Positions 34,414-48,580 of a stretch of DNA of 64,000 bases are shown here, piece by piece. The stretch lies in the NCBI GenBank assembly GCA_046350655.1, contig JAXMAB010000004.1:558001-622000 (forward strand), in the 5' to 3' direction. Numbering within the stretch: position 1 is the stretch's first letter; the number at the start of each line of letters is the position of its first letter. Under the pieces are notes generated by a model. That model worked only from the letters and a program-made list of their open reading frames with translations. It had not been told where the DNA came from and did no database searches. A program made the translations under genes and the position numbers. The stretch comes from JAEUHO01 sp046350655. Lineage in GTDB: Bacteria > Planctomycetota > PLA2 > JAEUHO01.

Positions 34414-34424
34414 CGCGAGGCCCG
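34412..34424 (+). repeat. Dispersed repeat abutting the STAS stop codon
   Basis: GACGCGAGGCCCG begins inside the TGA stop (34411-34413). Confidence 0.65.
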
Positions 34425-34476
34425 CGCGCCGTCGGCCCCGGGGGCGGCCCCGCGGCGGGTCGCGCGGGACCCCGGC

Positions 34477-35385
34477 GTGCGTGAGGCGCTCCTCGTCGCG
34501 GCGGCGCTCGCGACGCTCGCGGCCGGGCTCCGGGCCGCGACGCGCGGCCGCGCGCTCGCCGTCGTCGGCACGCTCGCGACCCTCGCCGCGTTCGCCGCGG
34601 GCGCGTTCCTCCCGACGGCGCCGCCCCCGCGCACGGCCCTGATCGTCTGGGCGGGCACGCTGCTCGCGAAGCTCGCCGCGCTCGGCCGCGCGCCGCACCG
34701 CCTCGGGCTCGCGCGGGGCCTCGCGTACCTCGCCGCCTACCCGGGCCTCGAGCCGGGCCTCGCGTTCGCGCGCGACCCGCGGGCCCGCCGCGGCGCGGGC
34801 CTCGCGTCCCTCGCGATCGGCCTCGTCGAGGTCGCGACCGCGTTCGCCGTCGCGACCGCCGCCGACCGCGCGGGCCTGCTCGCCGCCGGCCCGTGGCCCG
34901 CGGCGTGGGCCCGGATGGCGTCGTTGCTGCCGCTCCTCGACGGCACGTTCCGCGCGACGCGGGGCGCGCTGGTCGCGTGCGGCCGCGCGGCGGAGACGCT
35001 CTCGCGCGCGCCGTGGGCGGCCGCCGACCTCGCCGACTTCTGGGGCCGTCGCTGGAACCTGCTCGTCGCGCGCACCCTCGCGGCCGACGTGTACGGGCCC
35101 GTGCGCGGCGTCGCGGGGCGCGTCGCGGGCGTGTTCGCGGCGTTCCTCGTCAGCGGCGTCTACCACGAGGCGCTGTTCACGCTCCCGACCTCGGGCCCCG
35201 CGGGCGCGCCGACGGCGTTCTTCCTGCTGCACGGCGTCGCGGTCGTCGCGACGCGGGCGCGGGCCCTGCGCCGCCGGCCCGCGCTCGCGCGCGCGGTCGC
35301 GTGGGCGGTGTTCCTCGCGACGGCCCCGCTCTTCTTCGGCGGCGCCTACCCCGCCGCGGCCCCGCTCGAACACGTCGGCCGCTGA
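34477..35385 (+). CDS. Membrane-bound O-acyltransferase-like protein (wax synthase/MBOAT_2 type)
   Basis: This 302-residue protein has about eight hydrophobic segments and two blocks typical of the wax-synthase-like MBOAT branch: DFWGRRWNLLVARTLAADVY (about residues 188-207) and FLVSGVYHEALF (about 222-233), with the His in SGVYHE the presumed catalytic residue. Members move acyl groups to alcohol acceptors in membranes. The acceptor is not known. GTG start; the aldehyde dehydrogenase follows by 24 nt but has its own -10 box. Many GLA codons (GGCCTCGCG) give chance partial matches to the dispersed repeat here. Confidence 0.7.
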   Translation: MREALLVAAALATLAAGLRAATRGRALAVVGTLATLAAFAAGAFLPTAPPPRTALIVWAGTLLAKLAALGRAPHRLGLARGLAYLAAYPGLEPGLAFARDPRARRGAGLASLAIGLVEVATAFAVATAADRAGLLAAGPWPAAWARMASLLPLLDGTFRATRGALVACGRAAETLSRAPWAAADLADFWGRRWNLLVARTLAADVYGPVRGVAGRVAGVFAAFLVSGVYHEALFTLPTSGPAGAPTAFFLLHGVAVVATRARALRRRPALARAVAWAVFLATAPLFFGGAYPAAAPLEHVGR

Positions 35386-35397
35386 CCCTGACGGGCG

Positions 35398-35403
35398 TAC
35401 GAT
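35398..35403 (+). promoter_or_regulatory. -10 box (TACGAT), leaderless
   Basis: TACGAT sits 6 nt before the aldehyde dehydrogenase ATG at 35410. Confidence 0.6.
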
Positions 35404-35409
35404 GGCGGC

Positions 35410-36852
35410 ATGGCCGCCCCGCTCCCCCCGCTCCCGCTCCGCATCGGCGGCGCGCCGGTCGCGACGCCGAAGGTGCGCGACGTGCGGTCGCCCTTCGACG
35501 CCGCCGTCGTCGCGCGCGTCGCCGTCGCCGGGCCCGCCGAGGTCGAGGCGGCGCTCGCGGCGGCGACCGCGGCCGCGCCCGCGATGGCCGCGCTCCCCGC
35601 GTTCGCGCGGGCCGAGGCGCTCCGCCGCGCCGCCGCCGGCCTGCGCGCGCAGGCCGACGACCTCGCGCGCACGATCCGCGAGGAGGGCGGCAAGCCGATC
35701 CGGTACGCGCGCGGCGAGGTCGAGCGCGCGATCCGCACCCTCGACGCGAGCGCCGAGGAGGCGACGCGCCTCCACGGGACCGCGCCCGCCCTCGACGGCG
35801 CGCCCGCGGGCGCGGGCCGGTTCGCGACCGTGCGCCGCCACCCCCTCGGCGTCGTCGTCGCGATCACGCCGTTCAACTTCCCGCTCAACCTCGCGGTGCA
35901 CAAGGTCGGGCCCGCGCTCGCCGCCGGCAACGCCGTCGTGCTCAAGCCGAGCGAGAAGACGCCGGCCACGGGCCTCCTCCTCGGCGCGGTCCTCGACGCG
36001 TGCGGCCTCCCCGCGGGCGCCGTCAACGTGGTGGTGGGCGACGACCCCGCGCTCGGCGCGCGCCTCGTCGAGGACCGCCGGCCCGCCGCCGTCTCGTTCA
36101 CGGGCAGCCCCGCGGTGGGCTGGGCCCTGCGCGCCGCCGCGGGCACGAAACGCGTCACCCTCGAGCTCGGCGGCAACGCGGCCGTCGTCGTCGACCGCTC
36201 CGCCGACCTCGAGGACGCGGCGAAGCGCGTCACCGAGGCCGCGTTCGCCCACGCGGGGCAGATCTGCATCAGCGCGCAGCGCGTGTTCGTGCACCGCGAC
36301 GTCGCGCCCGCCTTCCGGGCCGCGTTCCTCGCGGCGATCGCGCGCGACGCGCGGACCGGCGACCCCGCCGACCCCGCGACGATGGTCGGCCCGCTGATCT
36401 CCGACGAGGCCGCCGAGCGCGTCGAGGCGTGGGTCGCCGCGGCCGAGCGCGACGGCGCGCGCGTCACGCGGTTCGGCGCGCGGCGCGGCCGCCTGCTGCC
36501 GCCGATCGTCGTCGAGGGCGCGCCCGCCGACGCCGACATCCACCGCAAGGAGGTCTTCGGGCCCGTCGTCACCCTCGACGTGGTCGACACGTTCGCCGAC
36601 GGCCTCGCCCGCGCCGACGACGCCGACTTCGGCCTGCAGGCCTCCGTCTTCACCGCCGACCTCGACGCCGTGCTCGACGCCGAGCGCCGCCTCACGGTCG
36701 GCGCGGTGATCGTCAACGACGCGCCCACGTTCCGCGTCGACACCATGCCGTACGGCGGCGAGCGCGCCTCCGGCCTCGGCCGCGAAGGCGTCGCCGAGGC
36801 GGTCCGCGCGTTCACGCGCGAGCGCCTCCTCGTGATCCGCCGCGCCCGCTGA
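35410..36852 (+). CDS. NAD(P)-dependent aldehyde dehydrogenase
   Basis: This 480-residue enzyme is a complete ALDH that oxidises an aldehyde to the acid. Conserved residues are Asn156 in TPFNFPLN, Glu252 in LELGGN and the catalytic Cys286 in AGQICISAQR; SFTGSPAVG binds the dinucleotide. The GQICISAQR and TPFNFPLN variants are shared with lactaldehyde/glycolaldehyde and non-phosphorylating GAPDH-like branches, so the substrate is uncertain. The leaderless -10 box 6 nt upstream fixes this ATG over the one at 35402 in another frame. Confidence 0.93.
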   Translation: MAAPLPPLPLRIGGAPVATPKVRDVRSPFDAAVVARVAVAGPAEVEAALAAATAAAPAMAALPAFARAEALRRAAAGLRAQADDLARTIREEGGKPIRYARGEVERAIRTLDASAEEATRLHGTAPALDGAPAGAGRFATVRRHPLGVVVAITPFNFPLNLAVHKVGPALAAGNAVVLKPSEKTPATGLLLGAVLDACGLPAGAVNVVVGDDPALGARLVEDRRPAAVSFTGSPAVGWALRAAAGTKRVTLELGGNAAVVVDRSADLEDAAKRVTEAAFAHAGQICISAQRVFVHRDVAPAFRAAFLAAIARDARTGDPADPATMVGPLISDEAAERVEAWVAAAERDGARVTRFGARRGRLLPPIVVEGAPADADIHRKEVFGPVVTLDVVDTFADGLARADDADFGLQASVFTADLDAVLDAERRLTVGAVIVNDAPTFRVDTMPYGGERASGLGREGVAEAVRAFTRERLLVIRRAR

Positions 36853-36875
36853 CCGGACGCGGTCGGGTGGCTCGG

Positions 36876-36934
36876 GACCGCGAGGCCCGCGCGCTCGCGA
36901 GGGTGGGTGGGGGGGTGTCCGGGGGGGCCCCCGG
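36876..36934. repeat. Half copy of the dispersed repeat followed by a GC hairpin
   Basis: GACCGCGAGGCCCG (36876-36889) lies 24 nt past the ALDH stop. CCGGGGG (36919-36925) pairs with CCCCCGG (36928-36934) further on and may terminate the transcript. Confidence 0.6.
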
Positions 36935-37033
36935 CAACACCTTGGCGTGCTTGCCGACCCCCCGGGGTGGGGGCATTCTTGAGATCCCCCCCCGTGGTTG
37001 CCGGCGGGTACCGGTAGCCCTCTTGGAGTCCCC

Positions 37034-37381
37034 ATGACCCTCCCCGTGCTCGCGCTCTACATCTCGCTCGAAGGCGTCGTCATGCTGCTCCTGTGGGCCG
37101 CGTTCGCCGCGATGGCCTACTGGGCTTGGAGCGCCTCGAAGGCCCAGGCCGCGATGATGACGATGGCCGGCGCCGGCCTGATCGCGCTGATCACCCTCCT
37201 CAACATGTTCGGCGTCTTCATCGCCGGCCTCTGGCCGATGTTCGTCGGCATCGCGCTGGTCGCGTACGGCTACTACCTGACGGTGAAGCCGACGATCGAC
37301 GCGAACATCGCGAAGCTGAAGGAGAAGGCCAAGGCCGCCACGCACAGCGGCGGCAGCGGCACGCCGCCCGCGGCGAGCTGA
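37034..37381 (+). CDS. Small three-helix membrane protein
   Basis: This 115-residue protein has three hydrophobic helices (LALYISLEGVVMLLLWAAFA, MAGAGLIALITLLNMFGVFI and MFVGIALVAYGYYLTV) and a Lys-rich C-terminal tail (NIAKLKEKAKAATHSGGSG). The ATG at 37034 is preceded by TTGGAGTCCCC. The family is not recognised. A near-perfect terminator follows. Confidence 0.75.
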   Translation: MTLPVLALYISLEGVVMLLLWAAFAAMAYWAWSASKAQAAMMTMAGAGLIALITLLNMFGVFIAGLWPMFVGIALVAYGYYLTVKPTIDANIAKLKEKAKAATHSGGSGTPPAAS

Positions 37382-37401
37382 TCGCGGCCCCGAGTTCCCC
37401 G

Positions 37402-37440
37402 ACGTCCGGGCGGCGACGCGTTCGCCGCCCGGACGTTCCC
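37402..37440 (+). terminator. Intrinsic terminator
   Basis: ACGTCCGGGCGGCGA (37402-37416) pairs perfectly with TCGCCGCCCGGACGT (37422-37436) around 5 nt, followed by TCCCTGT. Confidence 0.75.
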
Positions 37441-37504
37441 TGTCCGGACCGCGCTTCGTCGGCGGTGCGCGGACGTCGGAGTCCGCGGACGGCAGGCCCG
37501 TGGG

Positions 37505-37630
37505 GACGCGAGGCCCGCCCCGCGGCGCGCCCCTCGCGCGCGCGGCCCGCGCGGCGGCCGGTCGCCCGATCGCGCCGGCGACCGTGTCGCCGATCGCGCC
37601 GACGACCGCGCCGGCCACCGGGCCTCGCGG

Positions 37631-37632
<2 letters not shown>
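37505..37632. repeat. Paired half copies of the dispersed repeat, inverted
   Basis: GACGCGAGGCCCG (37505-37517) and CGGGCCTCGCGGTC (37619-37632) face each other across about 100 nt. The right copy overlaps the TGA stop (minus strand) of the sigma-54 activator gene. Confidence 0.65.
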
Positions 37633-43135
<5,503 letters not shown>

Positions 43136-43434
43136 CCACGCCCACCGGCCCCGTCCTCGGCGCAGCCCTTCGCCACGCCGCGGACCGGGTCGGGCCCCCG
43201 CCGAATCGCGCCCGCAGGCCGAGCCGGGCCTCGCGTGCCGGACCTTCGCCCCGACCTCCCGGGTCGCGGCGCGGGCAAGGCTTCCGCCACGCGGGGGTGC
43301 CGGAATCGTGGCGGATCCGGCGGAATCGCGGGGCGTCGAGCGGGTCGTCCGTTCCAAGTCGTGGCACGACAGGCGGATGGAGATTCCGGCGCGCCCCCCG
43401 CGTGCCGCGAAAGTTCCGCCGTCGCGCCCGGATC
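43136..43434. other. Leader/promoter region of the sigma-54 activator
   Basis: No gene is visible. An open frame continues upstream but has no ATG or GTG and does not look protein-like. It holds a variant repeat copy (43224-43238) nearly identical over 28 bp to one inside the protease gene near 51041, and a possible sigma-54 promoter at 43275-43289. Confidence 0.5.
43275..43289 (-). promoter_or_regulatory. Candidate sigma-54 promoter (TGGC-N7-TTGC)
   Basis: On the minus strand TGGCGGAAGCCTTGC has GG and GC dinucleotides at the -24/-12 spacing. It would drive the sigma-54 activator gene itself. The match is to the core only. Confidence 0.3.
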
Positions 43435-44811
43435 CTAGTCCGCCGGATCGAGGACCGCCAGCGCCTCCACGTGGGGCGTCTGCGGCATCATGTCGAACGG
43501 GGTGACCCCCCGGAGGCGCCAGCCCCGCGCGACCAGCTTCGAGAGGTCGCGGGCCAGGCTCGTGGGGTCGCAGGACGCGTAGATGACGCGGGCCTTCGGC
43601 GCGCTCGCGAGGGCCTCGATGACCGCCGGCTGCAGGCCGCTCCGCGGCGGGTTCACGACGACGACGGATGTCGTTGCAAAAGGCAAGGTTCCCGCGACGT
43701 CCTCGACGCGCCCCTCGACCACCGTCGCGCCCCGGACGGAGCGCAGGTTGAACAAGGCGTCGGCCGCCGCGGCGCCCGGGGCCTCGACCAGGGTCACGGG
43801 GCGGCCGGCCGCGGCGAGCCGGATCGCCGTCGCACCGACGCCCCCGTACAGGTCGAGCGCGCGACCGGGCCTCGCGTCGGCGGCATGGGCCGCGATCCGG
43901 TCGGCCATGGCGGCGCCGACCGCGGGGTTCACCTGGAAGAAGGCGCCGGCGGAGACGCGCAGGGTGTGCGGCCCCGACGTCTCGTCGAGGTCGGCCCGGC
44001 CCTCGAGCGGCTGGAACCGGGGGCCGAACGGCGCGTTGCTGACCTCCGGGTGCTCGTTGAGGACGACCCCCGCGACCTGACGCGAGGCCCGGCGGATCGC
44101 GCCGGCCAGCGCGTGCGCCCCCTCGGGCCCGCGGTCGGCCACCACGAGCGTCACGAGCGTCGCGCGGCCGTTGCCCGCGCCGCGCACCGCGACCGCCCGC
44201 AGCCAGCCGATCTTGGCCCGCTCGTCGTAGACCGACGGGTTCACCTCCGCGAGCGTGCGGCGCACGGCGTCGAGCGTCGCCTCGACGTGGGGCGCGTGCG
44301 CGAGGCAGCCCTCGATGCGGACGAGGCGGTGCGTCCCCTCGGCGAACAGCCCGAGGTGGACGCCGTCGCTCGTGCGGCGGACCGTGAGGTAGGCCTTGTG
44401 CCGCCATCCGTCCTCGCGCGGCGCGGCCTCCGTCGCCGCGACCTCGGTCGCGAGCCCCGCGTCGGCGAGGGCGCGCGCGACGCGGTCGCGTTTCCACGCG
44501 AGGCGGGCGGCGGGCGACGTCGTGCGCAGACCGCACCCCGGGCACGTCGCGCCGAGCGGGCACGCGTCGTCCACGCGGTCGGGCGACGCCGTGACGACCT
44601 TCGCGACGCGGCCGACGGCCAGGTGACGGCCGACGTGGTCGAGCCGGACGTCGAGGGTCTCGCCCGGGAGCGCGTTGGGGATGCGGAGCGGCCGGCGCCC
44701 GAGGGACGCGAGGCCCCGTCCGTGCGCGTCGCGCTCGCCGACGACGAGGCGGTGGACGGCGCCGGGGACGACCGGCGGCGAGGACGGGGCGGGGGAGGCG
44801 GGGGCGGTCAT
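43435..44811 (-). CDS. 23S rRNA/tRNA m5U methyltransferase (RlmD/TrmA family)
   Basis: This 458-residue enzyme transfers a methyl group from SAM to C5 of uracil in RNA. An N-terminal TRAM-like domain (VVGERDAHGRGLASLGRRPLRI region) is followed by a [4Fe-4S] Cys cluster (CPLGATCPGCG plus a later Cys in EGCLAHAP), the SAM motif ALDLYGGVGATAI, VVVNPPRSG and the catalytic Cys in IYASCDPTSL. RlmD (U1939 of 23S rRNA) is most likely, but RlmC/TrmA-like targets are possible. Two exact repeat cores sit inside it (43866-43878 and 44079-44093), read in frame as DARPGRA and RRASRQ. Its ATG overlaps the upstream stop by 4 nt. Confidence 0.9.
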   Translation of the reverse strand: MTAPASPAPSSPPVVPGAVHRLVVGERDAHGRGLASLGRRPLRIPNALPGETLDVRLDHVGRHLAVGRVAKVVTASPDRVDDACPLGATCPGCGLRTTSPAARLAWKRDRVARALADAGLATEVAATEAAPREDGWRHKAYLTVRRTSDGVHLGLFAEGTHRLVRIEGCLAHAPHVEATLDAVRRTLAEVNPSVYDERAKIGWLRAVAVRGAGNGRATLVTLVVADRGPEGAHALAGAIRRASRQVAGVVLNEHPEVSNAPFGPRFQPLEGRADLDETSGPHTLRVSAGAFFQVNPAVGAAMADRIAAHAADARPGRALDLYGGVGATAIRLAAAGRPVTLVEAPGAAAADALFNLRSVRGATVVEGRVEDVAGTLPFATTSVVVVNPPRSGLQPAVIEALASAPKARVIYASCDPTSLARDLSKLVARGWRLRGVTPFDMMPQTPHVEALAVLDPAD

Positions 44812-46001
44812 GGACGGGTTCCGCGGCCGAGTCGGGTGAGACGGGCGACGCGGGTGCGCCAGCCGACCGGCGCGTCGGGGGGCAGCCCCATCCGCGCCCG
44901 GACATAGGCGGCGCCGGGCCAGACGCGCCGCCACAGGGAGGAGAGGACGGGGAGCGGGCGACGGGCCCCGACGGCGTGCGCCGTCTGGAGGCCCCACGTC
45001 GCGGCGCGTTCGTCGGCCGGGCGGGCCGCGGCGGCGCGACGGCGGAACCGCGCGAGGACGATCCCGCCGCCGGGCGCGGCGCGCAGCGCGGCGGGCACCG
45101 TGCCGGGGAACAGCGCCTCGGCCTCCGCGAACGCCGCGCGGACCGTGCCGAGCAGGCCTTCCCCCTCGACCAGGGGGCGGACGCGCGCGGCGTCGAACGC
45201 GCCGCGGGCGGCCGCCCGGGCGATCCCGTGGGCCAGTTCCGCCCACCAGACGAGGTCGCTGCCGTCATGGCGCGCGAGGTGGACGGCCTGCTGGACCGCC
45301 ATGGCCTCGGGCGACGGCACGAGGAACCCCGGGTACCGCCGCGACGGCGTCGCCCCCTGGAGGAACCGCTCGCCGTGGCGGAGGGGCACCCCGACCTGGA
45401 CGGGATCGAGCTTCACCTCGACCGCGAGGCCCCGGCCGGCCGCCGGGCGCGCGATCAGGTCCGACAGCCGGTGCGCGCGGCCGCCGGACGCGTCGTAGTC
45501 GGCCCAGCGGGCGGCGGTGAGCGGGTCCGCGACGAGGCCGGCGGCCCCGAGCGCCGCGCGCAGGGCCGCCGCGTGGGCCGGCGGGACGTAGAGGTCGGCG
45601 TCCGAGAGCGGCCGCAGCGACGCGTCGGGATAGAGGTCGCCGTGGAGCGCCGCCCCCTTGAGCAGCAGGACCGGCGTCCCGGGCGGGAGCGCCGCACCGA
45701 GGGGCAGGAGCGTGCGGGCCGCGCGGTCGGCGGTCTCGGCCGCGGAGAGGTGGGCGGCGAGCAGCAGGCCGCGCTCGTCCGCCGGGAGCCCGTCGAGCAC
45801 GCCCGCGCGGCCGAGCGCGTCCGCCAGCCAGGGGAGCGCGCGCCGAAGGTCCGGGGTCGCGGCCACCTCGCGCAGGAGGCCCCCGGCGGCGAGCCGCGGC
45901 GCCCACGCCCGGAGGACCGGCGCCGGGTCCGGCGCCAGGAACGTCGCGCGCAGCAGGCGGAGCGCCGGCGAGGTCGGATGGCGGGTGCGCGGCGACAACA
46001 C
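44808..46001 (-). CDS. Nucleotidyltransferase-family protein (NTP_transf_5-like)
   Basis: This 397-residue protein has the nucleotidyltransferase motif LLLKGAALHGDLYPDASLRPLSDADLYV (given as LLLKGAALHGDLY and PLSDADLYV, about residues 130-157) and the later VEVKL strand, as in PF14907 proteins, which often occur near polysaccharide or maturation clusters. Flanking regions are helical. The substrate is unknown. GTG start at 46001 is fixed by a TACACT box exactly 6 nt upstream; much longer frame extensions are not coding-like. It is translationally coupled (ATGA) to the methyltransferase gene downstream. Confidence 0.8.
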   Translation of the reverse strand: MLSPRTRHPTSPALRLLRATFLAPDPAPVLRAWAPRLAAGGLLREVAATPDLRRALPWLADALGRAGVLDGLPADERGLLLAAHLSAAETADRAARTLLPLGAALPPGTPVLLLKGAALHGDLYPDASLRPLSDADLYVPPAHAAALRAALGAAGLVADPLTAARWADYDASGGRAHRLSDLIARPAAGRGLAVEVKLDPVQVGVPLRHGERFLQGATPSRRYPGFLVPSPEAMAVQQAVHLARHDGSDLVWWAELAHGIARAAARGAFDAARVRPLVEGEGLLGTVRAAFAEAEALFPGTVPAALRAAPGGGIVLARFRRRAAAARPADERAATWGLQTAHAVGARRPLPVLSSLWRRVWPGAAYVRARMGLPPDAPVGWRTRVARLTRLGRGTRP

Positions 46002-46007
46002 GGGGCG

Positions 46008-46013
46008 AGTGTA
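46008..46013 (-). promoter_or_regulatory. -10 box (TACACT), leaderless
   Basis: On the minus strand TACACT sits 6 nt before the GTG at 46001. Confidence 0.55.
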
Positions 46014-46122
46014 TGCGGGCCGCGCCGTTCGCACTTCGGAAGCACCCGACTCCGTCCGATCCGTACGGGGAGCGAGCGGCGGTCCGAACGGACCGTCCCC
46101 TCGGGTCGGGAGACTGAGTCGC

Positions 46123-47136
46123 ATGCGGACGATCGTCACCGTGGTCGTGGCCCTCTCGTTGGCCGCGTGCACCTCCGGCCGTGGTCGCGGCGAATACGCC
46201 GAGGGCCCCGGCCCCGACGGCGGGGTGGTCGCCGCCCCGGCGCCGCAGGCGGCGCCCGTCGCCCCGCGTGCGCCCGTGGGCGCGACCCTCGCGCCCGCCA
46301 CCGGCCCCATGGACGCCGGCGCGCTCGCCCGCGAGACCGGCATGCAGGTGCAGGACCTCGGGTCGAGCGTGCTCCTGTCGGGCTCCGACGTGCGCGCCCG
46401 GTTCTTCCCGGGCACCGACCGCGTCAGCATCGACGGCCGCTCGACGCCGATGGGCGCCGTCGCGCGCCGCGAGGCCGGCGGCCTCGTCGTCCCCGCCGGC
46501 GGCGTCGACGCCGTCCGCCGCGCGCTCCGCGACGCCGCGGCCCAGCGCCTCGCGATGCAGCCGATCCCGCTGAAGATGCCCGTGCCGCAGCCGGTGAAGC
46601 CGCCGCCGTCGCTCCGCGACGTCACGATCACCCCGCGGCCGGCCGCGGCCCGCCGCACGCCCGGCGGCGACCCGTCGTGGACCGCGTTCTCCGCCGCCGA
46701 GCGCCCCTGGAAGTGGATCGTCATCCACCACAGCGACGACACCGAGGGCGCCTGCGAGAAGTACGACCGCGTCCACAAGGCCAAGGGCTGGGACGGCTGC
46801 GGCTACCACTTCGTCATCGGCAACGGCACGCAGTCCGGCGACGGCGAGGTCGAGGTCGGCCCGCGCTGGCGTCCGCAGATGCACGGCGCCCACGCGAAGA
46901 CGCCCGACAACCGCTTCAACGACTACGGCATCGGCGTCGTCCTCGTCGGCGACTTCGAGAACGTCGGCCGGCCCACGGCCCGCCAGTACGAGTCGCTCGT
47001 CAACCTCACCCGCTGGCTCATGGCCCGCTATGGCGTCACCCCCGACCGCGTCCTCCGCCACAGCGACTGCAAGTCCACCGCCTGCCCCGGCAAGTTGTTC
47101 CCCTGGGCCAAGTTCCAGGCCGATATCGGCGGGTAG
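46123..47136 (+). CDS. Lipoprotein N-acetylmuramoyl-L-alanine amidase (Amidase_2/PGRP-like)
   Basis: This 337-residue lipoprotein (lipobox LSLAAC, Cys16) has a Pro/Ala linker, a small stalk-like domain (about 65-150, VQDLGSSVLLSGSDVRARFF) and a C-terminal Amidase_2 fold. Zinc ligands are the His in KWIVIHHSDD, the His in VLRHSDC and the Cys in TACPGKLFPW, the T7-lysozyme-like arrangement; GCGYHFVIGNG and MHGAHA complete the site. It should cut the MurNAc-L-Ala bond of peptidoglycan in the periplasm. The ATG start lies in a short divergent region shared with the nucleotidyltransferase gene. Confidence 0.9.
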   Translation: MRTIVTVVVALSLAACTSGRGRGEYAEGPGPDGGVVAAPAPQAAPVAPRAPVGATLAPATGPMDAGALARETGMQVQDLGSSVLLSGSDVRARFFPGTDRVSIDGRSTPMGAVARREAGGLVVPAGGVDAVRRALRDAAAQRLAMQPIPLKMPVPQPVKPPPSLRDVTITPRPAAARRTPGGDPSWTAFSAAERPWKWIVIHHSDDTEGACEKYDRVHKAKGWDGCGYHFVIGNGTQSGDGEVEVGPRWRPQMHGAHAKTPDNRFNDYGIGVVLVGDFENVGRPTARQYESLVNLTRWLMARYGVTPDRVLRHSDCKSTACPGKLFPWAKFQADIGG

Positions 47137-47193
47137 AAGAGGCGGGATCTAGGAAGGGCAGAGCGGCCGCGCTCGCGGCGGGTCGGGGTTCGC

Positions 47194-47238
47194 GGTGACG
47201 CGAGGCCCGGCGCGCAGCGCGGCGGGCCTCGCGTCACC
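47194..47238. repeat. Full palindromic copy of the dispersed repeat
   Basis: GGTGACGCGAGGCCCG (47194-47209) and CGGGCCTCGCGTCACC (47223-47238) are perfect 16-bp complements; the 13-nt loop is itself partly palindromic. It lies 57 nt past the amidase stop. Confidence 0.85.
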
Positions 47239-47378
47239 CTCGGAGTTCGTCGCGCCTGCTGGCGCTCCTCGTCCTCGGGGGCCTCGCTCGCAGGACGCGG
47301 TGCAGCCCTAGCCTCGCTCGGCCCCGCTCCCGCGACCCGTCGCGACTCGCGGCCGTGTGCGAGGGACAAGCCCTTAGG

Positions 47379-47440
47379 GAGCAGGAGCAGAGAAGAGCAG
47401 AGCGGAGAAGAGCGGAGAAGAGCGGAGTGGAGAGGGAGGC
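47379..47440 (+). repeat. Purine-rich tandem repeat
   Basis: Units of GAGCGGAGAA and GAGCAGAGAA repeat about five times in an almost pyrimidine-free strand. Confidence 0.7.
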
Positions 47441-47488
47441 GGTCGGGGGAAGGGCAGGGTGCGCGCGCGGGAGCGTGGCGGGGTCGCG

Positions 47489-47494
47489 TAGGAT
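47489..47494 (+). promoter_or_regulatory. -10 box (TAGGAT), leaderless glycosyltransferase operon promoter
   Basis: TAGGAT sits 6 nt before the ATG at 47501. Confidence 0.6.
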
Positions 47495-47500
47495 CGCGGG

Positions 47501-48580
47501 ATGCGCGTCGGGATCGACTGGCGGCCGGCGGTCTCGGGACGGGGCGGCATCGCCGCCTACGTACGGGCACTCGTCGGCGCCTATGCGCCAAGGTTCCCCA
47601 CGGACGCCCTCGCGCTGTACGGCCATCGGCTGCGCCCCGGCCCCGCGTCGCGCGACGCGCCGCCGGGCGCGCGCGTGTGCGCGACAAGACTGCCCTCGCG
47701 CGCCGCGGAGGTGCTCGCGCGGTTCGGCGTCGGCGCCGACCGCCTCGTCGGCGGGTGCGACGTCTTCCACCTCACGGACTACGCGCTCCTGCAGCCGACG
47801 TCGGCCGCCCTCGTCGCGACCGTGCACGACGTGTTGTTCGCGGAGCTGCCTCGCTGCTACACGCCCGGGATGCGCCGCGGGCTGGCCGCGACGACCCGGC
47901 GGCTCGTCGCCCGCGCCGACCGCCTCGTCGTCCCGTCGCTGCGCACGAAGGTCGGCCTCGTCGAGCGCTTCGGCGCCGACCCGACCCGCGTCGACGTCGT
48001 GCCGCTCGGCGCGCGGCCCCTCGACCCGTCCGTCCCGCCGGCGCCCGCGGTCCGGCCCTACGTCCTCGCGCTCGGCACGCTCGAGCCGCGCAAGAACCTC
48101 GTCCGCCTCCTCGCCGCGCACCGCGTCGCCGTCGCCCGCGGGCTCGACGCCGACCTCGTCGTCGCCGGCGCGCGCGGCTGGCTCGACGACGACGTCGTCG
48201 CCGCGCTCGCCGCCGCGCCCCGCGCGCGGTGGGAGGACCGCCCCGACGACCGGCGCGTCGCGGCGCTCCTGCGCGGCGCGGCGGGCCTCGCGTACCCGAG
48301 CCTCGGGGAGGGCTTCGGCCTCCCCGTCGTCGAGGCGATGGCCGCGGGCGTCCCCGTGCTCACGTCCGCCGCCGTCCCGTGCCTCGAGCGCGCGCCCGAC
48401 GCCGCGCTCCTCGTCGACCCGTACGACGTCGAGGCGCTCGCCGACGGGCTCGCCCGCCTCGTCGGCGACGGCGCCTTGCGCGGGCAGCTCGTCGCGCGCG
48501 GCGCCGCGGCCGCGGCCGCGCTCCCGTGGACGCGCACCGCCGAGGGCACGCGGGAGGCCTACCTCCGTGCCGCGTCGTAG
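47501..48580 (+). CDS. Glycosyltransferase, GT4 family (first of three)
   Basis: This 359-residue GT-B enzyme transfers a sugar from a nucleotide donor. It has the N-terminal VGIDWRPAVSGRGGIAAYV acceptor-side strand/loop, VATVHDVLF, YVLALGTLEPRKNL (start of the donor domain, about 187-200) and the donor-binding AYPSLGEGFGLPVVEAMAAGVPVL with the EX7E Glu pair. No membrane helix is present, so it acts at the cytoplasmic face. It overlaps the next gene by 14 nt; the three-gene run probably builds an exported glycan. Confidence 0.92.
   Translation: MRVGIDWRPAVSGRGGIAAYVRALVGAYAPRFPTDALALYGHRLRPGPASRDAPPGARVCATRLPSRAAEVLARFGVGADRLVGGCDVFHLTDYALLQPTSAALVATVHDVLFAELPRCYTPGMRRGLAATTRRLVARADRLVVPSLRTKVGLVERFGADPTRVDVVPLGARPLDPSVPPAPAVRPYVLALGTLEPRKNLVRLLAAHRVAVARGLDADLVVAGARGWLDDDVVAALAAAPRARWEDRPDDRRVAALLRGAAGLAYPSLGEGFGLPVVEAMAAGVPVLTSAAVPCLERAPDAALLVDPYDVEALADGLARLVGDGALRGQLVARGAAAAAALPWTRTAEGTREAYLRAAS

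Larger units (their letters stand above)
47137..47500. other. 364-nt gene-free region with a palindromic repeat and purine tandem repeat
   Basis: No gene is visible. It contains the longest palindromic copy of the dispersed repeat (47194-47238), a purine-only tandem repeat (about 47379-47440), and the -10 box of the glycosyltransferase operon. Confidence 0.7.

Noticed and set aside
45419..45440. Near-match to the repeat in the nucleotidyltransferase gene
   Set aside because: One extra C in the core and the segment reads as a plausible conserved strand (GRGLAVEVKL), so I do not count it.
48281..48296. Partial match to the dispersed repeat (GCGGGCCTCGCGTA) in the first glycosyltransferase
   Set aside because: It encodes AGLAYPSL, a conserved GT4 motif, so the match is explained by Gly-Leu-Ala codons; similar chance matches occur in the MBOAT-like gene.
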